A DNA stretch of 64,000 bases from CAVONV01 sp963697355 (GCA_963697355.1 CAVONV010000016.1:62001-126000), one strand, 5' to 3'; shown: positions 45,116 to 54,829, counted from the stretch's first letter. Notes: a model not told the origin generated them from the letters alone. Numbers and translations are program-made.

Positions 45116-47567
45116 ATGAAAGTCGATGAAACTCAGATTATCCGGACGACCAGTTGGTCCGCCGGGCCCGGCTGCCATGGAACCTGTGGCGTATTGGCGC
45201 ATATCAAGAACGGAAAACTCATTAAGATAGAAGGAGATCCGGAACACCCCTGGAATCAGGGTCGGCTATGCGTCCGGTGTCTGGCGATGACCCAGTATGT
45301 CTATCATCCCGACCGGCTGACCCGTCCGCTCAAGCGAGTGGGGAAGCGTGGGGAGGGGAAGTGGCAGGAGATCTCCTGGGACGAAGCCTATGATTTCATC
45401 GAGGAAAAGATGGGCAAAATCCGGGAAGAGTACGGCCCGGAGAGCGTTGTCTTCTCGATGGGAACCGGACGGGACATCGGACCCTGGATATGCATGCTTG
45501 CCTATGCCTTCGGTAGTCCCAATGTCATGTTCGCCATGAGTGGAAATGCCTGCTATAGCCCGAGAATCGCGGCGGTGGAAACGGTCTTGGGGGACTACTG
45601 TGTGCCTGATGCCTCACAATGGTTGCCTGACCGCTATGACGACCCAAGGTACGAGGTCCCGGAGTGTATCATCATCTGGGGCTACAACATCCCGAACACT
45701 TGTCCGGACAACATTTTCGGACACTGGTTCATTGACCTCATGAAGAGGGGTACAAAGATCATTTGCATTGATCCCAGACTATCCTGGTTTGCCTCCCGGG
45801 CGAAAAAATGGCTCAGACTTAGGGCGGGGACGGATGGAGCTCTGGCGATGGGCTTTCTCAACGTGATCCTCAACGAGGATTTGTACGACCATGAGTTCGT
45901 TGAAAAATGGACGAATGCTCCTTTCTTGGTGAGATGCGACACGGGAAAACTTCTTCGCGAGAGCGACCTTGCTGAGGCCGGTTCCTCAGCCAACTTTGTT
46001 GCCTGGGACACCAAGAAAGGGGCACCCGTTATCTGGGATTCGGCTTCAGGAAAGTTCAAGCTGGACGGAACGAAACCCGCCTTGAAGGGGAAGGTCGAGG
46101 TCGATCTAGCCGGCGGGAAAAAAGTCGACTGCAAAACGGTTTGGGACGCTTTTGCGGAACGAGTGAGCGAGTATCCGATCGGGCGCGTTGCGGAGATAAC
46201 CGGAGTTGACGGGGATAACATTGCCGAAGCGGCACGCTTTTTCGCCAAGAGCAAACCGGCCGCGATTCACTGGGGTTTGCCCATTGACTCCACACCCGGC
46301 ATTACCCCCACCGCTCAGGCCATCACCGATCTTTGGTGTATCACCGGGAATCTCGATGTTCCGGGAGGGAACATCATCGCCCGACATGCTTTCGATGCGG
46401 TTGCTTATGCTCTCCCCGGAGCCGAGGGAGTCATCAAGTTAGCCAGCGAGGAAATCGATGAGAAGCGGATCGGCGCCGATCGATATGGGCCTTTCAAGAA
46501 GTTCATCTGGCGGGCTCAAACCGATTTGACGTTGAATCAGATATTCACCGAAGAGCCATACCCTATCAAGGGGTTGTGGATGCAGACCGGCAACCTCATC
46601 GCCGGCATTGGATTCGAACCGAAGAAATGGCGTGAGGCCTTCGAGAAACTCGACTTTATCGCTGCCGTTGATTTGTTCATGACACCGACAACTCAGTACG
46701 CGGACGTCGTTCTCCCCGCGGCAAGCTTTCTCGAAAAGGAAAGCGTCCGGAGCTGGTGGATTCCATTGCAGACCATCAACAAAGCCATAACTGTGGACGG
46801 CTGTAGACCGGATGTCGAGATCAACTTCGAGCTCGCCAAAAGGTTCGATCCGAACCTCCGCTGGAACAGCGTTCATGAATTGTTCGATGACATCATCGAG
46901 CCTTCCGGCATGACGTTCGAGCAACTCCAGGGTAAGGGGTGGGCTTTCCCGCCGGAAGGTCACCCGAGTGCCCCATACCGGAGGCATGAGAAGGGATTGC
47001 TTCGAAAGGACAGGAGATCCGGGCTTTCAAACCCCATCGGGTAAGGTGGAGCTCTATGCGACGCTTCGTGAAGAGTGGGGGCTGGACCCCATGGCGAACT
47101 ACGAAGAACCGCCGTTCACGCCTGTCAGTCGTCCCGATCTGGCCAAGGAGTATCCCTTGATCCTATCCACCGGGAGACGTTCGGTGGCGTTTTTCAACGC
47201 CGAGCATCGGATGATTCCATGGCTGCGCGAGATTGATCCCGACCCCGTCGTCGAGATTCACCCAGATACCGCCCGTCGGCTCGGTGTCGGCAACGGAGAG
47301 TGGGTGTGGGTCGAAAATTGGCTCGGCAAACAGAAGTTCAAGGCGAAGGTCACACTCGTAGTGTCGCCGGATATGGTGATGGTACCCCACGGATGGTGGT
47401 TTCCTGAGGAGCCCGGGGAGGAGCCGTCCCTTTTTGGAGCCTGGAAGTCGAACGTCAACCAACTGATTCCAATGGGCAGCCAGGGCAAAGACGGCCTAGG
47501 CGCACCGCTCAAGAACCTTCTCTGTAAAGTCTATAAGATCAACGGCAAGGATGCGGACAATGAGTGA
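45116..47567 (+). CDS. second molybdopterin oxidoreductase (DMSO reductase superfamily), frameshifted near the end
   Basis: The first frame carries CHGTCGVLAHIKNGKLIKIEGDP and GRLCVRC at the N-terminus. The first CxxC of the usual iron-sulfur motif is reduced to GPGCHGTCG, so the cluster needs checking. GNACYSPR (possible Mo-ligand cysteine) and WLRLRAGTDGALAMG follow. At about 47003-47020 the frame breaks; the next frame continues GDPGFQTPSGKVELYATL and the dinucleotide-binding end (LGVGNGEWVWVENWLG, VMVPHGWWFPE). Removing one base gives 816 residues. No Tat signal is visible. It pairs with the small ferredoxin overlapping its stop. The family resemblance is to acetylene hydratase and dehydroxylase-like enzymes; the substrate is unknown. 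Confidence 0.82.
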
Positions 47568-47910
47568 CAAAAAGCCTGAGTATGGCCTGTTGATTGACTA
47601 CGAGTACTGCACGGGGTGTCACGCTTGTGAAGTCGCCTGCGCTCAGGAATTTCACAGGGAAGCAGGAATCATCAAAGGTATCGAGGTGCTCGAGGTCGAG
47701 CAGAAACTGCCAATGAACCGGCGTACCTCGCTTATATACCGTTTCCGACTGAGCAATGCATTTTGTGTCCGCACTGCACCGAGAAGGGGGATCGACCCGG
47801 CCTGCGTGAGACACTGCATGGCAGCTTGCATGAAATACGGGCGCATCGAGGAACTGGCGAAGGAGATGCAAAGGAAACCGAGAATGGTGCTCTGGGTACC
47901 ACGGGCGTAG
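47560..47910 (+). CDS. small 4Fe-4S protein partner of the second Mo enzyme, with internal frameshifts
   Basis: The frame from ATG 47560 (eight-base overlap with the Mo enzyme) gives YGLLIDYEYCTGCHACEVACAQE and ends CVRHCMAACMKYGRIEELAKEM. Between them another frame reads YIPFPTEQCILCPHCTEKGD, which supplies the missing CxxC. So the true chain switches frame at about 47721-47730 and back at about 47785-47800. The corrected protein of about 117 residues would hold two [4Fe-4S] clusters and act as electron carrier of the upstream enzyme. This pairing of one Mo subunit with one short ferredoxin is typical of cytoplasmic Mo enzymes such as dehydroxylases. Confidence 0.78.
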   Translation: MSDKKPEYGLLIDYEYCTGCHACEVACAQEFHREAGIIKGIEVLEVEQKLPMNRRTSLIYRFRLSNAFCVRTAPRRGIDPACVRHCMAACMKYGRIEELAKEMQRKPRMVLWVPRA

Positions 47911-48057
47911 CAAGACTATTTGTCGATGAGCGCTTCGGCTATGGCGATCCGCTCTCACTAAAAAGACAACGCCTGATCCATCGCAAGCGAAGGCCTTGCT
48001 GCTTCGCCGCAACCTACCCGTCTCGGAATGGAGCAGGAGTCACGCTGGAAATTTCAG

Positions 48058-49635
48058 CTACTTCCGTGAACGGTCCTCCGTCGTCGTCGGATCGTAAAGA
48101 GGACGAAGGTCGCGCTTGCCCCTTTCGATGTAGGGCACACCCTTGGCCATCCACTCGGGCAAAGGGCCTCCCTTCAAGTGGTAGTCGAAAAACTCGTCCA
48201 TGTGTACGGTCCAGTGCTTCTGGTTCTCGCGGTTTCTCAGGCCGTGCTCTTCTCCATTGTAATTGAACATGTAGGCTTCCTTGCCGAGCCGGCGCATGGC
48301 GGAGAAAAACTCGATGCCTTGATACCAGGGAACCGCTCCGTCGGCGTCATTGTGAATCGTCATGTAGGGGGTATTGACTTTCTCGACCCAGAACAAGGGT
48401 GAGTTCTCGATGAACTCGAGCGTATTATCCCAAGGCGGTCCTCCGATCCGGCTTTGAGTCCTCTCGTACTGGAACGCCCGTGACATACCCGACTGCCATC
48501 GAATGCCACCATAGGCACTGGTCATGTTCGTGACGGATGCTCCGCCTTGCACCGCGGCAAAAATGTCGGTTCGTGTAATCATGTAGGTAATTTCGTATCC
48601 ACCCCAGCTATGGCCTTGAATGCCGATGCGCTCGGGATCGATGAATCCCATATCCACCACTTCATTGACCGCCGGGATCACGCACTTCAGAGAGCTTTCA
48701 CCGGGATAACCGATATCGTAGACAATGTCCGGCTGCAGCACGACATAGCCATTGCTGACATAGCGAGTGATGTTGATGCTCGTTCCCGGAGCGGGCTCGC
48801 GGTATCGATGCAAACCATCAGTGAGCCTTTCATAGATGTACACCATGAGAGGGTATTTTTTCGTCGGGTCGAAGTCCTCGGGCTTGGTGAGGATGGCCCG
48901 GAGGAGTTTCCCATCCGCATTTCGATAGTGGATCAATTCCGGTTTGCCCCAGATGTAGCTCGCCTGTTGGGGGTTGGCGTCACTGACCTTTTTCATGCCG
49001 GCGAAGCCACCGTCGCTTACCCATAGATCGGGAAACTCTTCAAAGGTCTCTAGCGAAAAAGCCAGCCTGTCGGCCTTTTTGGCTTTGATCAGGCCGCCGA
49101 ACGCTTTGTCCAACATCACGACCTCGACGGGATCGGCGTCCTGCGAGAGCGTGACCTTGTAATAACCGGAGGCCTTGGTGCGATCATCCGTGGTCGAGAG
49201 CAAAATGGGTTGATTCGAAGGGATTGTTTTTTCGTCGGGGTCGAGACGTTGATATCGATAAATCCGCTCGTTCTTGCGGCCCATCCCCCGAGTCACCATG
49301 TGGGCTCCCGAGCCATCGGGCTTCATTTCCCAGATATCGTATCGGTCGTAGAGCAACACCGATCGGTCTCCGTCGGTCCAGCCGGCAATACCGTAGGGGC
49401 GAGGTTCGTTGGGACGGTCATTCAGTTCATCGCAAAAAGCAACGCCCAGACTCGACGTGAGATCTGTCTTTACGCCGTCACTCGTACGGACTGTTACCCA
49501 GTGGTCGTCGGTGTGATCGAAAAAGAGGGCATAGCTGCCTCCCGGAGAAAGGCTCGCGTCGTGATGTGTTTTTTCGATCACCTTCCGTCGTGAACCGTCC
49601 CCGAGGTCGACCAGATAGTGGTCGCTATATTCCAT
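48058..49635 (-). CDS. S9 family peptidase, N-terminally truncated
   Basis: 525 residues covering part of the beta-propeller and the whole hydrolase domain of a prolyl oligopeptidase-like peptidase. The catalytic serine is in GIQGHSWGGYEITYM, the aspartate in HNDADGAVPWYQG and the histidine in GEEHGLRNRENQKHW. Whole relatives of this type have about 300-400 more residues and a signal peptide. Here the frame is open for only about ten more codons before ATG 49635 (reading ASDIISWD) and meets a stop, and no ribosome site is seen. It is probably a 5'-deleted remnant. It is convergent with the small ferredoxin gene. Confidence 0.8.
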   Translation of the reverse strand: MEYSDHYLVDLGDGSRRKVIEKTHHDASLSPGGSYALFFDHTDDHWVTVRTSDGVKTDLTSSLGVAFCDELNDRPNEPRPYGIAGWTDGDRSVLLYDRYDIWEMKPDGSGAHMVTRGMGRKNERIYRYQRLDPDEKTIPSNQPILLSTTDDRTKASGYYKVTLSQDADPVEVVMLDKAFGGLIKAKKADRLAFSLETFEEFPDLWVSDGGFAGMKKVSDANPQQASYIWGKPELIHYRNADGKLLRAILTKPEDFDPTKKYPLMVYIYERLTDGLHRYREPAPGTSINITRYVSNGYVVLQPDIVYDIGYPGESSLKCVIPAVNEVVDMGFIDPERIGIQGHSWGGYEITYMITRTDIFAAVQGGASVTNMTSAYGGIRWQSGMSRAFQYERTQSRIGGPPWDNTLEFIENSPLFWVEKVNTPYMTIHNDADGAVPWYQGIEFFSAMRRLGKEAYMFNYNGEEHGLRNRENQKHWTVHMDEFFDYHLKGGPLPEWMAKGVPYIERGKRDLRPLYDPTTTEDRSRK

Positions 49636-49943
49636 ATCCCAAGAGATGATATCCGATGCTCTTCCTGTGAATCATCGCTCCTCCTCTGGGAGCGTAATTA
49701 TACTGGATAGAGCTCTGCTCCACCGTGGACGTTTGAGGTTTACCTCGCCGTAGCCTCTCCGGTGGCGAAGGCGGGTCAGACGCGATCGTGGACGTGAGGC
49801 AAAAGGTAACACCCATACATGAACGGAAGACCTATTTCTTCACGCCTTCCTAGTTCAAACGAGAGCGGCGCTCAATCCGCAGCTTCCTTAGGCTTTTTGA
49901 CCCCGAGTGGTCCTCGTCATACTATCGTGGCATTTCAAGAGAG
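49636..49943. other. gap with palindromic-repeat fragment
   Basis: About 310 bases upstream of the truncated peptidase. It contains CTCGCCGTAGCC and GGCGAAGGCGGGT at 49744-49776, one side of the palindromic family also seen at 57684-57750 and 58857-58937. The missing 5' part of the peptidase gene is not recognisable here. Confidence 0.5.
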
Positions 49944-50255
49944 ATGACACGTATGCCCGATATTTCTAAGAATGACCTTGAAGATAAAAGATTCCTCATT
50001 ATCTCCTCTGAAGATCTCGAGCAGATGCTCGGAGAAGCGGAACTGCTCGAGGAAATCGACACCCGTTTGAACAAAACGATCCGGCTGCTTCAGTACCGTG
50101 GTCGGCTGATGCTTCAGGAATATTCTTTCGAAGGCGACATTATCGTGAGGCCGACGGAGTCCCGTGAGATGGCCGACGCGTTCGTCCAGTCGCGGCTCGA
50201 TACGTACGATCGAATGTGGGACGGTTGCGGCTGCAAGATTGATTTTTTTGAATAG
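49944..50255 (+). CDS. small conserved-looking protein of unknown function
   Basis: 103 residues, acidic, with predicted helices in the first half (LEQMLGEAELLEEIDTRLNKTIRLLQ), then a beta-rich stretch, and the ending YDRMWDGCGCKIDFFE, a Cys-Gly-Cys that might bind metal. There is no signal peptide or membrane segment. The ATG at 49944 has GAGAGA upstream. I do not recognise the family. It is followed after 157 bases by the PatB-like gene on the same strand. Confidence 0.5.
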   Translation: MTRMPDISKNDLEDKRFLIISSEDLEQMLGEAELLEEIDTRLNKTIRLLQYRGRLMLQEYSFEGDIIVRPTESREMADAFVQSRLDTYDRMWDGCGCKIDFFE

Positions 50256-50412
50256 GCGGAGTGGCGCACCGATGGAAAGAGTAAACCTGAGCAAAACGTA
50301 ATCACTCCAGGTCGGTTGGAGGTTCGGCGAGCGACACAGTGGACCATGACTGGATTCAGTGATAAACAGTTTTAGGAATTCTTGCGCTGCGGAAACAGAG
50401 AGGAGCAAACAC

Positions 50413-51783
50413 ATGTTGCAGAATGAGGGAATGAATCGCAGGAGGTTCTTGAAAAACGCCGCAATGACCGCACTTGTGGGTGCCGCAGGGGGAGGCACAT
50501 CACTTGCGATCGCGGCCGACGGCGAGAAGAACGAATCAGAGGGTGTCAAATACGATTTCGATGAGGTCTATAACCGTGTTGGTACCGACTGCATCAAATG
50601 GGATGCCCAGATCGAGAAATATGGCAAGGAGAACATCGAGGTTCCCATGGGCATCGCCGACATGGATTTCAGAGTCGCGCCGGCTATTACCAAAGCTTTG
50701 ATGGCGCGCGTCCAACACGAAAATTGGGGCTATCTGGATATGCCGCCTTCCTATGTCGAATCCATCATTAGATGGAACAAACGACACCACGATATCGACA
50801 TTAATCCCGATTTGCTCCTGCATTCCGACGGTGTCCACCCGGCCCTATTGAGCTCGCTCAAGGCTTTTTGCCCGCCAGGAAGCAAGGTGATCGTTCAGGC
50901 TCCAACTTACAGCGGCTTTTTTACGGACATCAGAATTATCGGTTGTCAAGAAGTGGAGAATCACCATAAGCTGGTCGATGGTCGCTACGTCATGGATTTT
51001 GAAGATCTGGAGCGTTGCATTGACCATGACACCCACGCATTGATGCTCTGCAATCCGCAAAACCCGACGGGCAATGTCTGGTCACGTGAGGACCTGATGA
51101 CGCTGGGTGAAATCTGCACCAGGCGTCGCGTCGTGGTCCTCTCGGACGAGGTTCACTGTGACTTCATCGCCAAGGGGAATACATTCACTGCCTTCAGCTC
51201 GCTCGATAACGAGGAGATCGTGAGGAACAGCATCACGTTCACATCGACGAGTAAAGCATTCAGCTTGGCGGCCATGAAAGTCGCGTACATGTTCTCGACC
51301 AATGCAGACTATATAGACAAGGTGAAAGCGACCGGCCACCGACAGTCCCTCAATACGCTGGGCGTCGTTGCAGCGCAGACCGCATTTGACGAATGCGAGG
51401 ATTGGCTCAATCAGGTGGTGGCCTATATCGATGGCACCATGGACTATGTTGAGTCCTTTATTGGCTCGAGCATGCCGCTCGTCAAATTCGTGAAGCCTCA
51501 AGGGACGTATGTGGCCTGGTTGGATGTCAGCGAGGTCGTCGACAGAATTGGTGCGAAGGAAACTGCCGCTGAAGAGAAAAAGAACCAAGACCCTGCATCG
51601 AGTCCGGTTACGCCAGAGATCATCGTCCAGCGTTTCTTCGTAGAGAAGGCGAAAGTTCACTTGAACCCCGGATCTTCGTACGGATACGGCGGGGCTGGCC
51701 GGATGCGCATGAATCTCGCCACGTCCAGAAAGCTGGTTGAGTTGGCACTCAACAACATGGCAAGCGCTCTGCAAAAAATATAG
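50413..51783 (+). CDS. Tat-exported PatB/MalY-like aminotransferase
   Basis: 456 residues from ATG 50413 with GAGGAG seven bases upstream. A twin-arginine signal (NRRRFLKNAAMTALVGAAGGG) precedes a fold-type I PLP domain: GIADMDFRVAPAITKAL and SDGVHPALLSSLKAFCPPG, CNPQNPTGNVWS, and the PLP lysine Lys281 in STSKAFSLAAMK. The MalY/PatB group includes cystathionine beta-lyases and aminotransferases. Residues around 375-395 (AAEEKKNQDPAS) are a lineage-specific insertion. An exported PLP enzyme is unusual, because folding with PLP before Tat export would be required. The substrate is unknown. Confidence 0.87.
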   Translation: MLQNEGMNRRRFLKNAAMTALVGAAGGGTSLAIAADGEKNESEGVKYDFDEVYNRVGTDCIKWDAQIEKYGKENIEVPMGIADMDFRVAPAITKALMARVQHENWGYLDMPPSYVESIIRWNKRHHDIDINPDLLLHSDGVHPALLSSLKAFCPPGSKVIVQAPTYSGFFTDIRIIGCQEVENHHKLVDGRYVMDFEDLERCIDHDTHALMLCNPQNPTGNVWSREDLMTLGEICTRRRVVVLSDEVHCDFIAKGNTFTAFSSLDNEEIVRNSITFTSTSKAFSLAAMKVAYMFSTNADYIDKVKATGHRQSLNTLGVVAAQTAFDECEDWLNQVVAYIDGTMDYVESFIGSSMPLVKFVKPQGTYVAWLDVSEVVDRIGAKETAAEEKKNQDPASSPVTPEIIVQRFFVEKAKVHLNPGSSYGYGGAGRMRMNLATSRKLVELALNNMASALQKI

Positions 51784-51989
51784 TTATCGCTAATACCGGT
51801 TTCTCGTTAGCGCTGGCGAATCGGGCCGACCGTCCCTTCGACAGTGAGCGGAGACCGAGGCATGACTCGCAGAGAATCTCGTCTAGACGATATTTCTGTA
51901 CCGGAAAGTGCCACAGCCGGCACAGGGGAAACGTTCGCAGAAGCGGCCGAACTGGGTACGGTCAATCGCGGATAGTAAGCGAACCCGTG

Positions 51990-52400
51990 TCACGAAGGGG
52001 GTGATAGGAGCTCGAAGCCTTGCTTCTCGAAGTGCTCATCGAATGCAAACGCGGTTTGAATTCCCCGCTTGCGCATGATTTCGAAGCTCGTCCAATCGGT
52101 AAGACTGATTTGCCGCTCAGATGCAGCGAGTAGGTCGGCCAATCCGCGTTCATAGATGTCGCTGGTGATCCATTCCATATCTAAAACAGGAAATACCTTC
52201 TCTTGGAACAACCTTACCGCCGCCATGCCGATGCGGGCTTGAAGAAGTGCCAGGGTCTCGTGAAGGACGAAAGAGGACGAGACGAGTGCGACGTCGGTCG
52301 TGCCGAGAGACACCAGAATGGAGCTAGCAGGCCCGTGCTCGGCGTCCTCGGCGACCAACAAGGCATAGATGGCCGAAGTATCGACAAAGACGGCCTTCAC
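51990..52400 (-). CDS. vapC: VapC-type PIN-domain toxin
   Basis: 136 residues. The PIN ribonuclease fold starts VFVDTSAIYALLVAEDAEH with the first acidic residue, HETLALLQ has the second, and SLTDWTSFEIMRK and FAFDEHFEKQGFELL supply the remaining acids. VapC toxins cleave RNA, often initiator or other tRNA. Its start overlaps the antitoxin stop by four bases, the usual vapBC arrangement. It is the downstream gene of the module. Confidence 0.88.
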   Translation of the reverse strand: MKAVFVDTSAIYALLVAEDAEHGPASSILVSLGTTDVALVSSSFVLHETLALLQARIGMAAVRLFQEKVFPVLDMEWITSDIYERGLADLLAASERQISLTDWTSFEIMRKRGIQTAFAFDEHFEKQGFELLSPPS

Positions 52401-52642
52401 CGGCGGTAGACTCCCGTCAAGTAATCATCGTGCCGGCGGGCTACGTCCTGGGCGCCCTCTTTGTCATGACATTGGCCGACCGCTTCCAAGAGTCGAGACA
52501 GCCGACCCCGACGTTCAGCCTCGCCCAAATATAGCTCCACGCTTTCCCTAACGAGTTGAGATATGGACTGTGAGCGCTCCACGGCTAGAGCCCTCAGTTT
52601 CTGGTATTGGATTTCGTTCAGCTGCACTTGTGTCCGCACCAT
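52397..52642 (-). CDS. vapB: ribbon-helix-helix antitoxin (VapB/CopG type)
   Basis: 81 residues. The N-terminal beta strand and RHH fold are in VRTQVQLNEIQYQKLRALAVERSQSISQLVRESVELYL; the C-terminal part, which should wrap the toxin, is charged. It is expected to repress its own promoter with VapC as co-repressor; a perfect palindrome lies seven bases upstream of the ATG. The gene overlaps vapC by four bases. Confidence 0.85.
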   Translation of the reverse strand: MVRTQVQLNEIQYQKLRALAVERSQSISQLVRESVELYLGEAERRGRLSRLLEAVGQCHDKEGAQDVARRHDDYLTGVYRR

Positions 52643-52647
52643 GACAT

Positions 52648-52673
52648 CATGTTATCACATTAGCGATAACATG
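52648..52673. promoter_or_regulatory. operator-like palindrome before vapB
   Basis: CATGTTATC and GATAACATG are perfect nine-base arms around an eight-base spacer, immediately upstream of the antitoxin ATG (at 52642). This is where an autoregulatory RHH operator is expected. The inner 12-mer ATTAGCGATAAC recurs inverted at 51783-51794, past the other end of the module. Confidence 0.6.
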
Positions 52674-52746
52674 CCAACATATGGGGGTGAGTCGTTCTTA
52701 CGGCTATCCCATACGCGGGTCGTTCCTACGGTTGTCGCCTGCAGTA

Positions 52747-54246
52747 CTATCTAACCGTCGCTTTCCGGGCCGCATCGACCATCTTCTTGACGTCTTCCAA
52801 CATCGTCGGAGCGTGATAGACGATGCCGTCCTTGATGGTCCACTTCACGCCGCCGACCCTAACCATTTTTCCATTCTCCAGTGCCAGAGTTCCGGTGGGA
52901 TAGAGATACTTGAAATTCTTGAGAGGATTCTTGTCGATAACAACCAGGTCGGCTAGATAATCCTTCCTCACGCGGCCCAGTTGATCTTCCATTCCGAGTA
53001 TCTTCGCGTTGTTGCCCGTGGCGTGCATGATGACGTCAATGGGATGAAATCCTGCTTCCTGGTGAAGCTCGAATTCCCGTATGAAGGCAAATCCGTACAT
53101 CTGATAGATGAATCCCGCATCATCGCCCATCCCGACGATGCCGCCTTTCTTACCGAAATCACGAACGGCTTTCATCCAGAGCTTGTAGTTCTCTCGCCAG
53201 AAGACCTCGTCCTCCGTCGTCCAATTCCAGGCGTATGAACCGTGGTTATCTGGATTGGGCTCGAAATAGTCTGCCAGAACAGGATGAAGATAGTCCTTGT
53301 ACCAGGGCTGGTTCATGGCTCTCAGCAGATCCCGATTAGCTTCATAAATGACGAACGTGGGAACCCAGGCCACATGGTTGTCGACCATTCCCTGTAGAAC
53401 CTTGTCCAGTTTTTCCGGGTCGGCTTCCCTCCAGAGGTGTCCCGCGTAGCCGAAACGGTCGTACTCGTTGTTGTAGCTATACCAGTAGGGAAAGTTCTGG
53501 GAGCCGTCTAGAGCGGCGTCGGGAATTCCATACCAGTGTTCGATCGAGGTCGTGCCGAAGGCGATGTCATCCCAAGCGTCCGACTCATTGACTTTGTGAT
53601 CGTGCGCTACCCTGAGGCCGAGCTTGTTGGCCTCGTCCATCGCCGCCTGGAAGACATCGCGATCCCTGAGGCCGGACAATTTCACTCCGTCTCCTCCGCG
53701 GTCCTTGATCGCGCGTATCTGCTCGCGCGCCTCCTCGGGAGTTTCCCCTATGGGCTGTTCTCTCATATAGATGAAGATTCGCGGTGCAGCGATTTGCCCT
53801 TGTTTGCTCTTCTCCCTTTCAATGACGATTTTTTCTTCATTGCTGCCAACATCCCTGACGGTAGTAATGCCGCAGGCGAGCCATAGCTTGTAGCAATAAT
53901 CCAAAGGCATGGGGACTCCGGCGCGTTCATCGTGAGTATGAACGTGGTTATTGATGAAGCCGGGAAGAACATACATCCCCGTCCCGTCCAATACATGAGC
54001 CTCGCTCTTGTAGTTGTCTGAACTCTTGGGACTGGTGACCGAAGCGATCTTGTTGTGACGGAGAACGACATCCATGGGCCCTCTCGGAGGAGTGCCTTTC
54101 CCGTCGATGATCACGACATTCCGTATGACCAGTTTGTCGTACCTGTTTCCGTTTTCTACGCCTCTCGTCTGACTTCTGACTGCCCGAGTCGAAAACAGGC
54201 AAACGACAAGAATGAAAACGAATCTGAGAGATGGTTTGGGGAGCAT
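52747..54246 (-). CDS. exported metal-dependent amidohydrolase
   Basis: 499 residues from ATG 54246; GGAGG lies nine bases upstream. The signal peptide (SLRFVFILVVCLFSTRAVRS) precedes an amidohydrolase TIM barrel. NNHVHTHDE gives the first HxH metal pair, VAHDHKVNE and SIEHWYG the later histidines, and GMGDDAGF the catalytic aspartate. The closing strand VRKDYLADLVVIDKNPL is typical of imidazolonepropionase-like and prolidase-like exported members. The substrate is unknown, most often a peptide, hydantoin or pesticide-type amide. It lies between vapBC and a divergent-type gene pair. Confidence 0.87.
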   Translation of the reverse strand: MLPKPSLRFVFILVVCLFSTRAVRSQTRGVENGNRYDKLVIRNVVIIDGKGTPPRGPMDVVLRHNKIASVTSPKSSDNYKSEAHVLDGTGMYVLPGFINNHVHTHDERAGVPMPLDYCYKLWLACGITTVRDVGSNEEKIVIEREKSKQGQIAAPRIFIYMREQPIGETPEEAREQIRAIKDRGGDGVKLSGLRDRDVFQAAMDEANKLGLRVAHDHKVNESDAWDDIAFGTTSIEHWYGIPDAALDGSQNFPYWYSYNNEYDRFGYAGHLWREADPEKLDKVLQGMVDNHVAWVPTFVIYEANRDLLRAMNQPWYKDYLHPVLADYFEPNPDNHGSYAWNWTTEDEVFWRENYKLWMKAVRDFGKKGGIVGMGDDAGFIYQMYGFAFIREFELHQEAGFHPIDVIMHATGNNAKILGMEDQLGRVRKDYLADLVVIDKNPLKNFKYLYPTGTLALENGKMVRVGGVKWTIKDGIVYHAPTMLEDVKKMVDAARKATVR

Positions 54247-54361
54247 CAATTCGTGCCTCCTTCACTGTGGCGTGTCTCTTTCCATGACTTGAGAATGATC
54301 GGAGCTTGCGAACTCTGCGATACTAATCTATTGGGAGACCGACCTCTAGTCGTGAGAGATC

Positions 54362-54829
54362 TCATCCCAGTACTCTTTCGACGAAGAAATGGACGAAGCG
54401 GTCGGCATCGACGTCGATGGCGATCTGAGCGTTGGGCTCGACGGGTTGTCTTCCAATCACTCGCATCTCCGTTGGACCTTCCTCGTGGACGAGGCGGTAT
54501 CCGCTTCGGTTGGCGATGGTGGCTCCGCGAGTCTTGTCACCACTCGTCTCTACTTCGACGAATGCCGACTCTGTGGAGACGAAACCGGGGTCGACAACGA
54601 TCCCCACCGCGAGAGGATCGTGGAGGTAGACCCCATCGGCACCGCGCGTGCGCTCGTGATATTTGAGAGCGTTCTCGAGTCCCTGCTCGACATCAACGTT
54701 TCCCGCCACTACCGTGATGGCTTCTACGCTGAGCTCGGGCGATCGTAAAGCGAGCAAAATGGCCAGAGCATCGTCGATTCCCGGATCGACGTCCAAGAGG
54801 ACGGGAGTGGGTCTATGTGATGGAATCAT
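54362..54829 (-). CDS. nucleoside hydrolase with large internal deletion
   Basis: 155 residues from ATG 54829, with GGGAG close upstream. The first ~60 residues match inosine-uridine nucleoside hydrolases (PVLLDVDPGIDDALAILLAL, EAITVVAGNVDVEQGLENALKY). The rest matches their C-terminus (YLHDPLAVGIVVDP, TRGATI). The middle, about 150 residues with the usual N-containing loop, is missing without loss of frame at about 54640-54665. Metal-binding aspartates (DVDPGIDD) remain, but substrate residues are lost, so activity is doubtful. Full members are about 310 residues. Confidence 0.75.
   Translation of the reverse strand: MIPSHRPTPVLLDVDPGIDDALAILLALRSPELSVEAITVVAGNVDVEQGLENALKYHERTRGADGVYLHDPLAVGIVVDPGFVSTESAFVEVETSGDKTRGATIANRSGYRLVHEEGPTEMRVIGRQPVEPNAQIAIDVDADRFVHFFVERVLG

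Noticed and set aside
51861..51977. Short frame of 38 codons between the PatB-like gene and vapC
   Set aside because: No family resemblance and poor ribosome spacing; may be chance.
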